Source: JALZAQ01 sp038253885
GTDB taxonomy: Bacteria > Gemmatimonadota > Gemmatimonadetes > Gemmatimonadales > Gemmatimonadaceae
Direction of reading: 5' to 3'
Assembly (NCBI GenBank): GCA_038253885.1
Contig: JBBSGP010000052.1
Span: forward strand, 1 to 17,286
Length of the DNA stretch: 17,286 nt
This document shows, one piece after another, positions 7,524 to 14,406 of this stretch (position 1 is its first letter; each line of letters starts with the position of its first letter). The notes under the pieces are model-generated. The model saw only the letters and a program-made list of their open reading frames with translations, made no database searches and was not told the origin of the DNA. The position numbers were made by a program, and so were the translations under genes.

Positions 7524-8942
7524 GTGCCCCGACTCGCCTCACTCATCCGTCGCAGCGTCGTCGCGGTCGCGATGGCCTGCCCCATTGCCCTGAGCGGTCA
7601 ACCGGGTGCCAGCACCACGCCGGGGGGAGCCGGATACCGGCTGGTTCGCCGCATCGCCGTTCCCGGTGAAGGCGGTTGGGATTATCTGATGGTGGATCCG
7701 GTCGCGCGGCGGCTCTATCTCTCGCACTCGACCCGCGTCGAGGTGATCGACATCGATGCCGGTACCATCGTCGGCAGCATCCCGAACACGCTCGGCGTTC
7801 ACGGGATCGCGATCGCGCCGGAGCTGGGCCGCGGCTTCACGAGTAATGGCCGCGACTCGTCGGTGACGATCTTCGACACGAAGACGCTGGCGGTGATCGG
7901 AGCGGTGACGGTGACCGGCCGCAACCCCGATGCGATCGCCTACGATCCGGCCACCAAGCGAGTCTTCACCTTCAACGGAGGGAGCGCCAACGCGACCGCG
8001 ATCGACGCCCAGAGCGGGGCCGTCATCGGAACGATTGCGCTTGGTGGACGGCCGGAGTTCGCGCAGGTGGACGGACTGGGCCACCTGTGGGTGAACCTCG
8101 AGGACAGGAGTGCTGTCGTTCAGGTGGACACGAGGGCGCTCAGCGCGGGCGCACCGTGGCCGCTCGCTCCGTGCGAAGAGCCGTCGGGAATGGCGATGGA
8201 TCGCGCGCACCGGAGGCTCTTCATCGGCTGCGGAAACAAGCTGATGGCGGTCATGGATGCCGACAAGGGAAGCGTGATCACCACCCTCGTCATCGGCTCC
8301 GGCGTTGACGCGAACGCTTTCGATCCCGCACTGCAGCTCGCTTTCGCGTCGAATGGGGACGGAACGCTGACCGTGGTCCACGAGGAGGCTCCCGACAGCT
8401 ACATCGTGGTCGGCAACGCGACAACGGCGCCGCGAGCCAGGACGATGGCGGTCGATGAGCGCAGCCATCACGTCTTCCTGCCGTTTGCCCAATTCAACCC
8501 GGCGCTTCCCGCGACCGCCGAGGTGCCTCGGCCCCGCCCGTCGATGATTCCGGGGAGCTTCGCGCTGCTCGAGCTCGCGCCGAACAGGGTGGCGTCGTCA
8601 TCCGCTCCGGGATCGACGTACAAGCGTGATGTTCCGGCCAGACTCGCTGCCCGGGCCCGGATCTCCGAGGATTCGGCGCGCGCCATCGCGAGAAGCCGGG
8701 TCCCGAATGGGGACGTGCAGGCACTCGAGCTGGAGCAGGAAAAAGGAAAGCTCATCTACTCCTTCGATCTCAAGATCCCGGGAAGGGCGGGCATCGAGGA
8801 GGTGAACGTCAACGCCCTGAATGGGAAGGTCGTGGGGGTCGAGCACGAGGGAGCAAGAGCGGAGGCAGCGGAGGCCCGCGTCGAGGCGCGCGCGAAGCAA
8901 ACGCGCCGGCGGCCCGCGACAGATTCGTCCCGCAAGCCGTAA
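7524..8942 (+). CDS. exported YncE-like beta-propeller protein with C-terminal PepSY domain
   Basis: A 472-residue protein. The N-terminus (PRLASLIRRS plus VVAVAMACPIALSG) is a signal peptide. Residues of about 40-350 form repeated blades of the YVTN/YncE type: a Asp-Pro-x-x-x-x-x-h-h-h turn (MVDPVARRLYLS, YDPATKRVFTF, MDRAHRRLFIG, FDPALQLAFAS, VDERSHHVFLP) alternating with V-x-x-I-D-h-D strands. The last 106 residues (from about 367) contain a PepSY-like unit: ARISEDSARAIA helix, ALELEQEKGKLIYSFDL strands, then EEVNVNALNGKVVGVEHE. They end in a basic/acidic tail. PepSY domains are often linked to protease inhibition or to envelope redox and regulation. The next gene encodes a secreted metalloprotease, so a protective or sensing role is conceivable, but this is only inference. 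The 78 bases upstream show no convincing promoter or terminator. Confidence 0.82.
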   Translation: MPRLASLIRRSVVAVAMACPIALSGQPGASTTPGGAGYRLVRRIAVPGEGGWDYLMVDPVARRLYLSHSTRVEVIDIDAGTIVGSIPNTLGVHGIAIAPELGRGFTSNGRDSSVTIFDTKTLAVIGAVTVTGRNPDAIAYDPATKRVFTFNGGSANATAIDAQSGAVIGTIALGGRPEFAQVDGLGHLWVNLEDRSAVVQVDTRALSAGAPWPLAPCEEPSGMAMDRAHRRLFIGCGNKLMAVMDADKGSVITTLVIGSGVDANAFDPALQLAFASNGDGTLTVVHEEAPDSYIVVGNATTAPRARTMAVDERSHHVFLPFAQFNPALPATAEVPRPRPSMIPGSFALLELAPNRVASSSAPGSTYKRDVPARLAARARISEDSARAIARSRVPNGDVQALELEQEKGKLIYSFDLKIPGRAGIEEVNVNALNGKVVGVEHEGARAEAAEARVEARAKQTRRRPATDSSRKP

Positions 8943-9034
8943 CCTCGCTCGCGTGGGGGCCTCGCTTGCCGGCAGCGCAGTTGGCGCGAGAATCGCATGG
9001 GAACCTTCTCCGCCCGTCTGGAGTAGCCCCTGCT

Positions 9035-9039
9035 GGAGG
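9035..9039 (+). promoter_or_regulatory. Shine-Dalgarno of the M30 metallopeptidase gene
   Basis: GGAGG lies 4 bases before ATG 9044. Together with the lipoprotein signal that begins at this ATG, it fixes the start, although the frame is open upstream to 8966. Confidence 0.7.
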
Positions 9040-9043
9040 TGGG

Positions 9044-10786
9044 ATGTCCAAGAAGATGATCGTGGCCGCGCTCGTGGCGCTGGCCGCCTGCTCGCATGGC
9101 GATCCGTCGGCCCCGAACAACAGCAAGAACGGCGCGTGCCTGGCCGGCTCCGCTCTGTCGCTCGCTCTGCCCGTCGGTGGCGTGCGCCTGCTGTCCGCTC
9201 CGGCGCAGGTAGGCTGCGTCGAGATAGCGGCGAGCGCGGCGCCGAGTACGTATCTCCTGGTCGCCGGGAACGCCAACCCGGTACCCGACGTCTTCTGGAA
9301 TTTCACCGTCCAGCAGACGGCGGGCTTCATGCCGCAGCGAACAGGCGAGCTCGGCCGTGTCGCAACGCAGCGTCAGTCTCCCCTCTCGCCGGCAGCGGCA
9401 GCGGGGGAGTGGGCATATCGCGACCGGATGGAGGCACGCCTGCGAGCCGAGGAGCACCGGCTCGATCTGGGTGCGGGACAGGCGTACTGGCGCGCGCGCG
9501 CCGCCGAGCGCGCGCGTCTGGCGTCGCCCCGCGGGAGCGCCAGCGTGGTGGCCGTGGCGCCGCCAGCCGTCGGCGATACTCTCTCCTTTCGCGTCCCCGA
9601 TACCGCGAGCGCCTGCACCAAGTTCTTCACGGTTTCCGCGGTCGTGGAGGCGGTGAGTGAGCATGCCATCATCGTGCAGGATACCGCCGCGCCCTCGACG
9701 GGATTCTCCTCAGCCGACTTCACCAGTATCGCCAACGAGTTCGACCGGATCATCTACGCGACCGACACACTACACTTCGGTTCGCCAGGCGACCTGGACC
9801 TGAATGGACGCGTCCTCATTCTCTACACTCCCCGAGTGAACTCGGAGACCGCCAAGGGATCGAAGGGATTCATCGGGGGCTTCTTCTTCGGCGGCGACCT
9901 GTTTCCGCGTCGCTCCTGCAATCAGAGCAACGGGGCGGAGATCTTCTACCTGCTGGCGCCCGATCCAACGGGCGTGTTCAGCGACCCGCGCTCGATCGCG
10001 CTCGTTCGGCAGTTGACGCGCGGCACGATCGCTCACGAGTTCCAGCACATGATCAACCTCGCGGTGCGGCTGCGGGGCACAGGCAGCCAGGACGAGGCGG
10101 ACTGGCTCAACGAAGCGCTCTCGCACTTCGCCGAGGAGCTGGTGGGTCGCGCCGAAGACGGCTACAGTGACATGAAGAAGCTCGGCATCGACGACATCGC
10201 GGATCGCGCCAACAATTTCGCCAACTTCAACGCGTTTTTTGTCCAGAATCTGCTTCGCCTGGAGAGCTGGATGGAGCGGCCCGACACGTCGGGGGCCACG
10301 AGCAAGCATGCCGACGTGGACCTCTCGGTACGGGGCGCTGCCTGGTCGCTCGTTCGCTGGACGACCGATCAGTTCGGGGCGGCGGATGTGCCGTCGTTCA
10401 CGAGGCGCCTGGTCGCCGGACCTGATACGGGAGTCAGCAACCTGACAGCGCGCGCCGGGATGCCCTTCGACACTCTGGTCGCCGGGTGGCTGCTCGCCAA
10501 CGCCGTGAGTGACCAGGGCGTGCCCAACCTCTCATCCCGGTACACGTACCTGAGCTGGAACTTCCGCAGCGCCTTGCCACCGATCAATTCCGGCATCTAT
10601 CCGCTCCTGATCACGGACCTCGTCCCGAGTGTGCCGGTCGGGACGACAACTCCGTCGGCTTCCGGCGATTACTTCCGGGTGACGAACGCGCCCTCGACCT
10701 CCTCGACGGTCGTCCGCATCACGGCCCCGGGGGGCGGCGCGATCACAACCGCGGGGGCGCGGCTCTACATCGTCCGATTGCCCTGA
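9044..10786 (+). CDS. M30 (hyicolysin-like) zinc metallopeptidase, lipoprotein
   Basis: A 580-residue protein. Residues 1-16 (MSKKMIVAALVALAAC) are a lipoprotein signal with lipobox LAAC and acceptor C16; the +2 residue is Ser, which would allow outer-membrane sorting. The zinc site is H331-E332-F-Q-H335 (IAHEFQHMIN). E357 in WLNEALSHFAEE is the probable third ligand, the gluzincin arrangement of the M30 hyicolysin family. The region before the catalytic domain (about 17-200) has several Cys and strands and may be a prodomain; an Arg/Ala-rich helical stretch lies at about 120-165. After the catalytic domain the chain is helical and then beta-rich, with an Ala/Gly-rich C-terminal sandwich ending in ARLYIVRLP. 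Likely role: cell-surface proteolysis. Its substrate is unknown. The gene stands alone, with a 101-base gap before it and a hairpin after it. Confidence 0.88.
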   Translation: MSKKMIVAALVALAACSHGDPSAPNNSKNGACLAGSALSLALPVGGVRLLSAPAQVGCVEIAASAAPSTYLLVAGNANPVPDVFWNFTVQQTAGFMPQRTGELGRVATQRQSPLSPAAAAGEWAYRDRMEARLRAEEHRLDLGAGQAYWRARAAERARLASPRGSASVVAVAPPAVGDTLSFRVPDTASACTKFFTVSAVVEAVSEHAIIVQDTAAPSTGFSSADFTSIANEFDRIIYATDTLHFGSPGDLDLNGRVLILYTPRVNSETAKGSKGFIGGFFFGGDLFPRRSCNQSNGAEIFYLLAPDPTGVFSDPRSIALVRQLTRGTIAHEFQHMINLAVRLRGTGSQDEADWLNEALSHFAEELVGRAEDGYSDMKKLGIDDIADRANNFANFNAFFVQNLLRLESWMERPDTSGATSKHADVDLSVRGAAWSLVRWTTDQFGAADVPSFTRRLVAGPDTGVSNLTARAGMPFDTLVAGWLLANAVSDQGVPNLSSRYTYLSWNFRSALPPINSGIYPLLITDLVPSVPVGTTTPSASGDYFRVTNAPSTSSTVVRITAPGGGAITTAGARLYIVRLP

Positions 10787-10787
10787 A

Positions 10788-10813
10788 CGCGGGCGGCATT
10801 TAGAGCCCCCGCG
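10788..10813 (+). terminator. candidate intrinsic terminator hairpin after the M30 gene
   Basis: Starting one base after the M30 stop codon, the left arm CGCGGGCGGC (10788-10797) pairs with the right arm GCCCCCGCG (10805-10813). The stem is nine base pairs with one bulged C, around the A/T-rich loop ATTTAGA. No T tract follows, so this is not a classical intrinsic terminator. It could be a T-less terminator or a transcript-stabilising stem. Confidence 0.4.
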
Positions 10814-10860
10814 CGGGTCGCCGGGTGGCCCCGAGGGAACGGCGGCGCCATATTGATGGT

Positions 10861-11217
10861 ATGAACAGGGTGCGCACCTCCTCTCCCCGCCGCTCCCGTC
10901 TGTTCGGCTTCGCCCTCGCGCTCGTCGCCGTGGCGCAGTTTGTCGTGGTGGCGATCGCCCCCTACGTGGACGCCCGCGCGGGGCAGAGCGCACGCGAGCA
11001 CGTGGAGCTTGCGGGAACGAGCCGCCATTACAGCCACAACCGCGATGGCTGCGCCGGATGTGTGGCGCAGCAGATCGGGGGCACAGTCGTGTCCCGGGAT
11101 CCGCTGCCCGTGGCCATTTCCAGCGGCGAAGAGCGCGTCGTGGCTTCAAGCCGCATCGTCGCGCGCGCCCGTCAGTTCGACCCTGCATCACCCCGGGCAC
11201 CCCCGCCTCTCTCCTGA
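10861..11217 (+). CDS. small membrane-anchored or exported protein with His/Cys cluster (DUF2946-like)
   Basis: A 118-residue protein, read from ATG 10861. A basic N-terminus (MNRVRTSSPRRSR) is followed by one hydrophobic helix (about 14-34), giving a signal peptide or a single-pass anchor. The exported part carries a cluster of possible metal ligands: H47, H56, H59, C64 and C67 in HYSHNRDGCAGC, a H-x8-H-x2-H-x4-C-x2-C pattern. The Pro-rich end (PRAPPPLS) recalls short DUF2946-type proteins often found near metal genes; this resemblance is from memory. There is no good Shine-Dalgarno. GTG 10825 would add 12 basic residues, but ATG 10861 gives a cleaner signal. It precedes the porin and ABC importer genes, so a role in metal handling or sensing is a reasonable guess but is not shown. 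Confidence 0.6.
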   Translation: MNRVRTSSPRRSRLFGFALALVAVAQFVVVAIAPYVDARAGQSAREHVELAGTSRHYSHNRDGCAGCVAQQIGGTVVSRDPLPVAISSGEERVVASSRIVARARQFDPASPRAPPPLS

Positions 11218-11378
11218 CCGGACCGTCCGGCCGGCGCGCGGCTGTTTCCGTCCAACGGAGCCATGCTCGCGCCCTTCTCGATGGAAGCGCGCTCACTGAG
11301 TGCACGCTCTTGAGACCGGCCTTCACGAGATTGCGCACGTGTCGATCGGCGACCTGCCGGCGCAATGCGCAGCGGAGA
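11218..11378. promoter_or_regulatory. 161-bp non-coding gap upstream of the metal importer genes, with inverted repeats
   Basis: This is the longest non-coding stretch in the window. It holds three short perfect inverted repeats: CCGGAC-C-GTCCGG (11218-11230, directly after the stop codon), TCCGT-CCA-ACGGA (11247-11259) and CACT-G-AGTG (11294-11302). These could be operators for a metal regulator or parts of hairpins. I see no A/T-rich Zur/Fur-type box and no convincing -35/-10 pair. In such GC-rich DNA, palindromes of this size can arise by chance. Confidence 0.3.
11374..11377 (+). promoter_or_regulatory. Shine-Dalgarno near the porin start, ambiguous between ATG and TTG
   Basis: GGAG lies one base before ATG 11379, too close for normal initiation, but seven bases before the in-frame TTG at 11385. 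Ribosomes may therefore start at the TTG. The predicted signal peptide works with either start. Confidence 0.45.
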
Positions 11379-12677
11379 ATGCACTTGCTGAAGACTGTCA
11401 TCGCTGTCGGGATACTTGTCGCCGGGTGCGCCATCGCGGCGCACGCGCAGAAGCCCGACAGCACCAGGAAAGATTCGACCTCCAGAGCCAAGGCCGACAG
11501 CGCCGCGGCCGCGGACTCCATTCGACTGGTGAGGGAGCTGGAGCGCATCCAGCGGGAGCCGCGCTCGCGCGATACCATGATCGTTCCGGCCCAGCCGCCG
11601 GCACCAGCCGGATATGGGCCCACAAACCCACGTTTGCTGCCGGACGTCAGCGCCGTCGGAGATTTTGTCGGCGACTTCTCGCCAAAGGGTACGACGCAAG
11701 CGGACAGTACCCGGTTCAGTATCCGGGAGGTGGAGCTGGCTTTTCAGGCCGCGGTGGACCCGTACTTTCGCGGCGATGTCTTTCTCGGCATCAGCGATCT
11801 CGAGAAGATCTCCATCGAGCAGGCGTTCCTCACCACGACGTCACTGCCGTACAGCCTGGAGCTCAAGCTGGGGCGTTACCTCATGCCCTTCGGCAAGCAG
11901 AACCTGACGCACCGGCACGACCTCCATACGGTCGAGTACCCCTACGTCATCCAGCAGTTCTTTGCGCCCGATGGGCTCAAAGGCACCGGACTCTGGGCGA
12001 GCAAGATCTTCGCGCCGTTCGGGTTCTACCAGGAGCTACAGGTCACGGCCGTGGATCGGTTCGGCGATCCGCTCGAGGGCTTCAAAACAGCGGTGCCCAT
12101 CAACAAGGATCTGTCGGGGCTCGGCTATTCGGCGCGGTTGCGGAATTATCTCGATCTGTCCGAGAGCGCCAACTTCGAGCTATCGGCATCGGCGATCACG
12201 GGCCGCAGGGCCCAACCGGTCACATCGGTGAGCGAATTCACGGCCATTGGCGTGCGTCAGACAGTCGTCGGCGCCGATCTTACCTACCGCTGGCGCCCAC
12301 TCGAGCAGGGACTCTATAAGTCGTTCATCCTGCAGGCGGAATTCATGCGCCAGCTCAATGACCTGAACCCCGACCTTCTGCTCGACGGGGGCTACGCGGG
12401 ACCACGGCGCGATGTGAGTGGCGCATATGTGTTCGCGCGCTATCAGATCGGCCAGCGGCTTTTTCTCGGCTCGCGGGCGGACTGGGTGCAGAACCAGGAT
12501 CCATCGGCCGGCGCGCTCAAGGCGATCGCGGGCGATCTGGAATTCTTTCCCAGTGAGTTCTCCAAGCTCGTCGCTCAGTACGAGCGCCTCCGGCCGGGCC
12601 TGGGAGCCCGGGACGTCAACCGGCTCCTCTTCCAGGCCAGCTTCGCGCTCGGGCCGCACAAGCCACATCCCTTCTGA
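11379..12677 (+). CDS. predicted outer-membrane beta-barrel (porin-like) of the metal importer locus
   Basis: 432 residues from ATG 11379. MHLLKTVIAVGILVAGCAIAAHA is a signal peptide cleaved before Q24. Next comes a Lys/Ser/Asp/Ala-rich, probably helical linker (25-65), then alternating amphipathic strands to the end, for example REVELAFQAAVDPYFRGDVF, LELKLGRYLMPFG and TYRWRPLEQGLYKSFILQAEF. The chain ends in Phe, as many BAM substrates do. The strand content and the LGRYLMPFGK turn recall phosphate-selective-porin-like barrels. No TonB box or plug domain is visible, so this is not a TonB-dependent receptor. Its stop is 31 bases before the ZnuA-like gene, and it should supply the outer-membrane step for that importer. 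Substrate is inferred from context only. I do not recognise a named family. Confidence 0.75.
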   Translation: MHLLKTVIAVGILVAGCAIAAHAQKPDSTRKDSTSRAKADSAAAADSIRLVRELERIQREPRSRDTMIVPAQPPAPAGYGPTNPRLLPDVSAVGDFVGDFSPKGTTQADSTRFSIREVELAFQAAVDPYFRGDVFLGISDLEKISIEQAFLTTTSLPYSLELKLGRYLMPFGKQNLTHRHDLHTVEYPYVIQQFFAPDGLKGTGLWASKIFAPFGFYQELQVTAVDRFGDPLEGFKTAVPINKDLSGLGYSARLRNYLDLSESANFELSASAITGRRAQPVTSVSEFTAIGVRQTVVGADLTYRWRPLEQGLYKSFILQAEFMRQLNDLNPDLLLDGGYAGPRRDVSGAYVFARYQIGQRLFLGSRADWVQNQDPSAGALKAIAGDLEFFPSEFSKLVAQYERLRPGLGARDVNRLLFQASFALGPHKPHPF

Positions 12678-12693
12678 CCACACCGGCATCGCC

Positions 12694-12699
12694 GAGGAG
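12694..12699 (+). promoter_or_regulatory. Shine-Dalgarno of the znuA-like gene
   Basis: GAGGAG is 9 bases before ATG 12709, within the 31-base gap after the porin stop codon. It supports this start. Confidence 0.65.
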
Positions 12700-12708
12700 T
12701 CATAGATC

Positions 12709-13632
12709 ATGAACAGACGAACATTCGGCCTCACGCTGGCCACGCTCGCGCTGGCGTCTTCGGCGCTGAGCACCACGCGAGCCGAGGCCCAGCTCAAGGT
12801 CGTCACCAGCAGCACCGACCTCTACGACATCGCGCGCTCGGTCGGCGGCAATCGCATCCGCGCGACCCACATCGGTGAGGGCTATCAGGACCCGCACTTC
12901 GTCGAGGCGAAGCCGAGCTTCATCCTCGGGCTGCGCGACGCGGATGTCTTCGCGTTCGTGGGCCTCGATCTCGAGATCGGATGGATGCCGTTGCTCGTCG
13001 ACGGCGCGCGCAACAACCGCATCAAGATGGGCGGCACCGGGTATCTGGACGTCTCGCGCGCCATCCCGGTGCTCGACGTTCCGCAGGTTAACCTTGACCG
13101 CAGCCAGGGCGATGTGCACCCCCTCGGCAATCCCCATTACTGGCTCGAGCCCGACAACGGGAAGCGGATCGCGCATCTCTTCAAGCAGAAGTTCAGCGAG
13201 CTCGATCCGAAGGGCGAGGACCTCTACGAGAAGAACGAGAGGGCGTTCGATGCGAAGGTGGATGCGCTCAAGACGGAGCTGGCGCCACAGCTCGCCACGA
13301 TCCGCGGCAAGCCCGTCGTGGCCTGGCACACCAGCTGGCGGTACTTCGCGCAATACACGGGGATGAACATCGTCGCCTTCATGGAGCCGAAGCCCGGCGT
13401 GCCTCCTTCGCCGTCGCATCTTGCCGGAGTGATCCAGACCATCAAGCGCACCGGCGCCAAGGCGATCGTCATGGAGCCGTTCTACGATCGAAAGGTCGCG
13501 ACGTTCGTGTCGAACAACAGCGGTGCCAAAGTGCTGGTGCTCCCTCCATCGGTGGGAGGCCTGCCGAGCATCAAGGACTACTTCCAGCTCGTGCGTTACG
13601 ACATCACGCAGCTCGCCAACGCGCTGCGCTAG
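12709..13632 (+). CDS. metal ABC transporter substrate-binding protein (ZnuA-like, cluster A-I)
   Basis: A 307-residue periplasmic binding protein for a zinc/manganese-class ABC importer. Signal MNRRTFGLTL...TTRAEA-Q has paired Arg at 3-4 followed by T-F and another Arg at 24 near the cleavage site, which suggests Tat rather than Sec export. Metal ligands by family position are H63 (DPHFVEAKPS), H143 (GNPHYWLEP) and H207 (AWHTSWRYF). The fourth ligand, normally Asp in a Leu-Asp-Pro turn, is absent: the turn reads LVLPPSVGG with P279-P280. H137 in GDVHPLGNPH is an extra candidate. The His-rich acidic loop of zinc-specific ZnuA is missing. The three-His site favours zinc over manganese, but the metal is uncertain. 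The ATPase gene starts directly after its stop codon. Confidence 0.9.
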   Translation: MNRRTFGLTLATLALASSALSTTRAEAQLKVVTSSTDLYDIARSVGGNRIRATHIGEGYQDPHFVEAKPSFILGLRDADVFAFVGLDLEIGWMPLLVDGARNNRIKMGGTGYLDVSRAIPVLDVPQVNLDRSQGDVHPLGNPHYWLEPDNGKRIAHLFKQKFSELDPKGEDLYEKNERAFDAKVDALKTELAPQLATIRGKPVVAWHTSWRYFAQYTGMNIVAFMEPKPGVPPSPSHLAGVIQTIKRTGAKAIVMEPFYDRKVATFVSNNSGAKVLVLPPSVGGLPSIKDYFQLVRYDITQLANALR

Positions 13633-14406
13633 ATGGGCGCACTGGTCACCTTCGACCGCGCGACGCTCGGTTACGGGCGCCGCGCGGTGCTCACCGACCT
13701 CTCCTTCGATATCCCGGAAGGAGATTTTCTCGGCCTCGTCGGGCCGAACGGGGCGGGAAAGACCACGATTTTGCGCGCGATTCTCGGCTCCCTCACTCCG
13801 ATGGCGGGCGCCGTCACGATCCGTCCCGATCTCCGGTTCGGCTATGTTCCGCAGCGCGACCAGGTCGACTACAACTTTCCGCTCAAGGTCGTGGACGTCG
13901 TGATGATGGGGCGCTACGACCGCATCGGACTCGGTCGTCGTCCCGGTGCGCGCGACCGGGAGTTGGCCCGCGCCGCGCTCGAGCACGTGGGCATCCCGCA
14001 TCTGGCTGAGCAGGCGCTCATGTCATTGTCGGGAGGACAGAAGCAGCGCACTCTGATCGCCCGCGCGCTGGTGGGCGAGCCGAACGTGCTCGTCCTGGAT
14101 GAGCCAACCAATGGCATGGATCTCGTCTCGACGACCCAGATCCTCGGGCTCATCCGGGAGCTACACGAGCGGAGCAATCTCACCGTTCTCATGGTGAGCC
14201 ATGCGTTGAACGAGGTCGCCAACTACGTGGAGAGGATCGCGCTCACGCTCGAGGGAAGCTTCCGCATCGGGACGGTGGACGAGATCATGAACGAGGAAAC
14301 ACTCAGCGCCATGTACGGGATCCCGGTCGAAGTGGACAATCACGAGGGCCACCGCATCGTGGTGGCGCGTCGCGACGGACAGACGGGCAATCACCGCCAT
14401 GCGTAG
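13633..14406 (+). CDS. metal ABC transporter ATP-binding protein (ZnuC-like)
   Basis: 257 residues, starting with the ATG that directly follows the upstream TAG. ABC motifs are complete: Walker A GPNGAGKT at 37-44 (K43), Q-loop Q74 (GYVPQRD), signature LSGGQKQR at 132-139, Walker B VLVLDEP at 152-158 and H-loop H190 (VSHALNEV). The VDYNFPLKVVDVVMMGRY stretch after the Q-loop is typical of the zinc/manganese/iron (ZnuC/MntB) ATPase group, and the binding-protein and permease genes on either side confirm the role. It energises import through the ZnuB-like permease at the inner membrane. The C-terminal 25 residues contain H237, H240, H254 and H256 (NHEGH, NHRHA), which may bind the metal on the cytosolic side. 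The last eight bases overlap the permease gene. Confidence 0.93.
   Translation: MGALVTFDRATLGYGRRAVLTDLSFDIPEGDFLGLVGPNGAGKTTILRAILGSLTPMAGAVTIRPDLRFGYVPQRDQVDYNFPLKVVDVVMMGRYDRIGLGRRPGARDRELARAALEHVGIPHLAEQALMSLSGGQKQRTLIARALVGEPNVLVLDEPTNGMDLVSTTQILGLIRELHERSNLTVLMVSHALNEVANYVERIALTLEGSFRIGTVDEIMNEETLSAMYGIPVEVDNHEGHRIVVARRDGQTGNHRHA

Noticed and set aside
8943..9043. Terminator or promoter between the propeller and M30 genes
   Set aside because: There is only an 8-base palindrome (TGCCGGCA) and a CCTCGCT direct repeat; no stem with a T tract and no -35/-10 pair could be defended.
11305..11340. TTGAGA at 11310-11315 as a -35 box before the porin gene
   Set aside because: The base pattern 16-18 bases downstream is GC-rich and does not resemble a -10 element.
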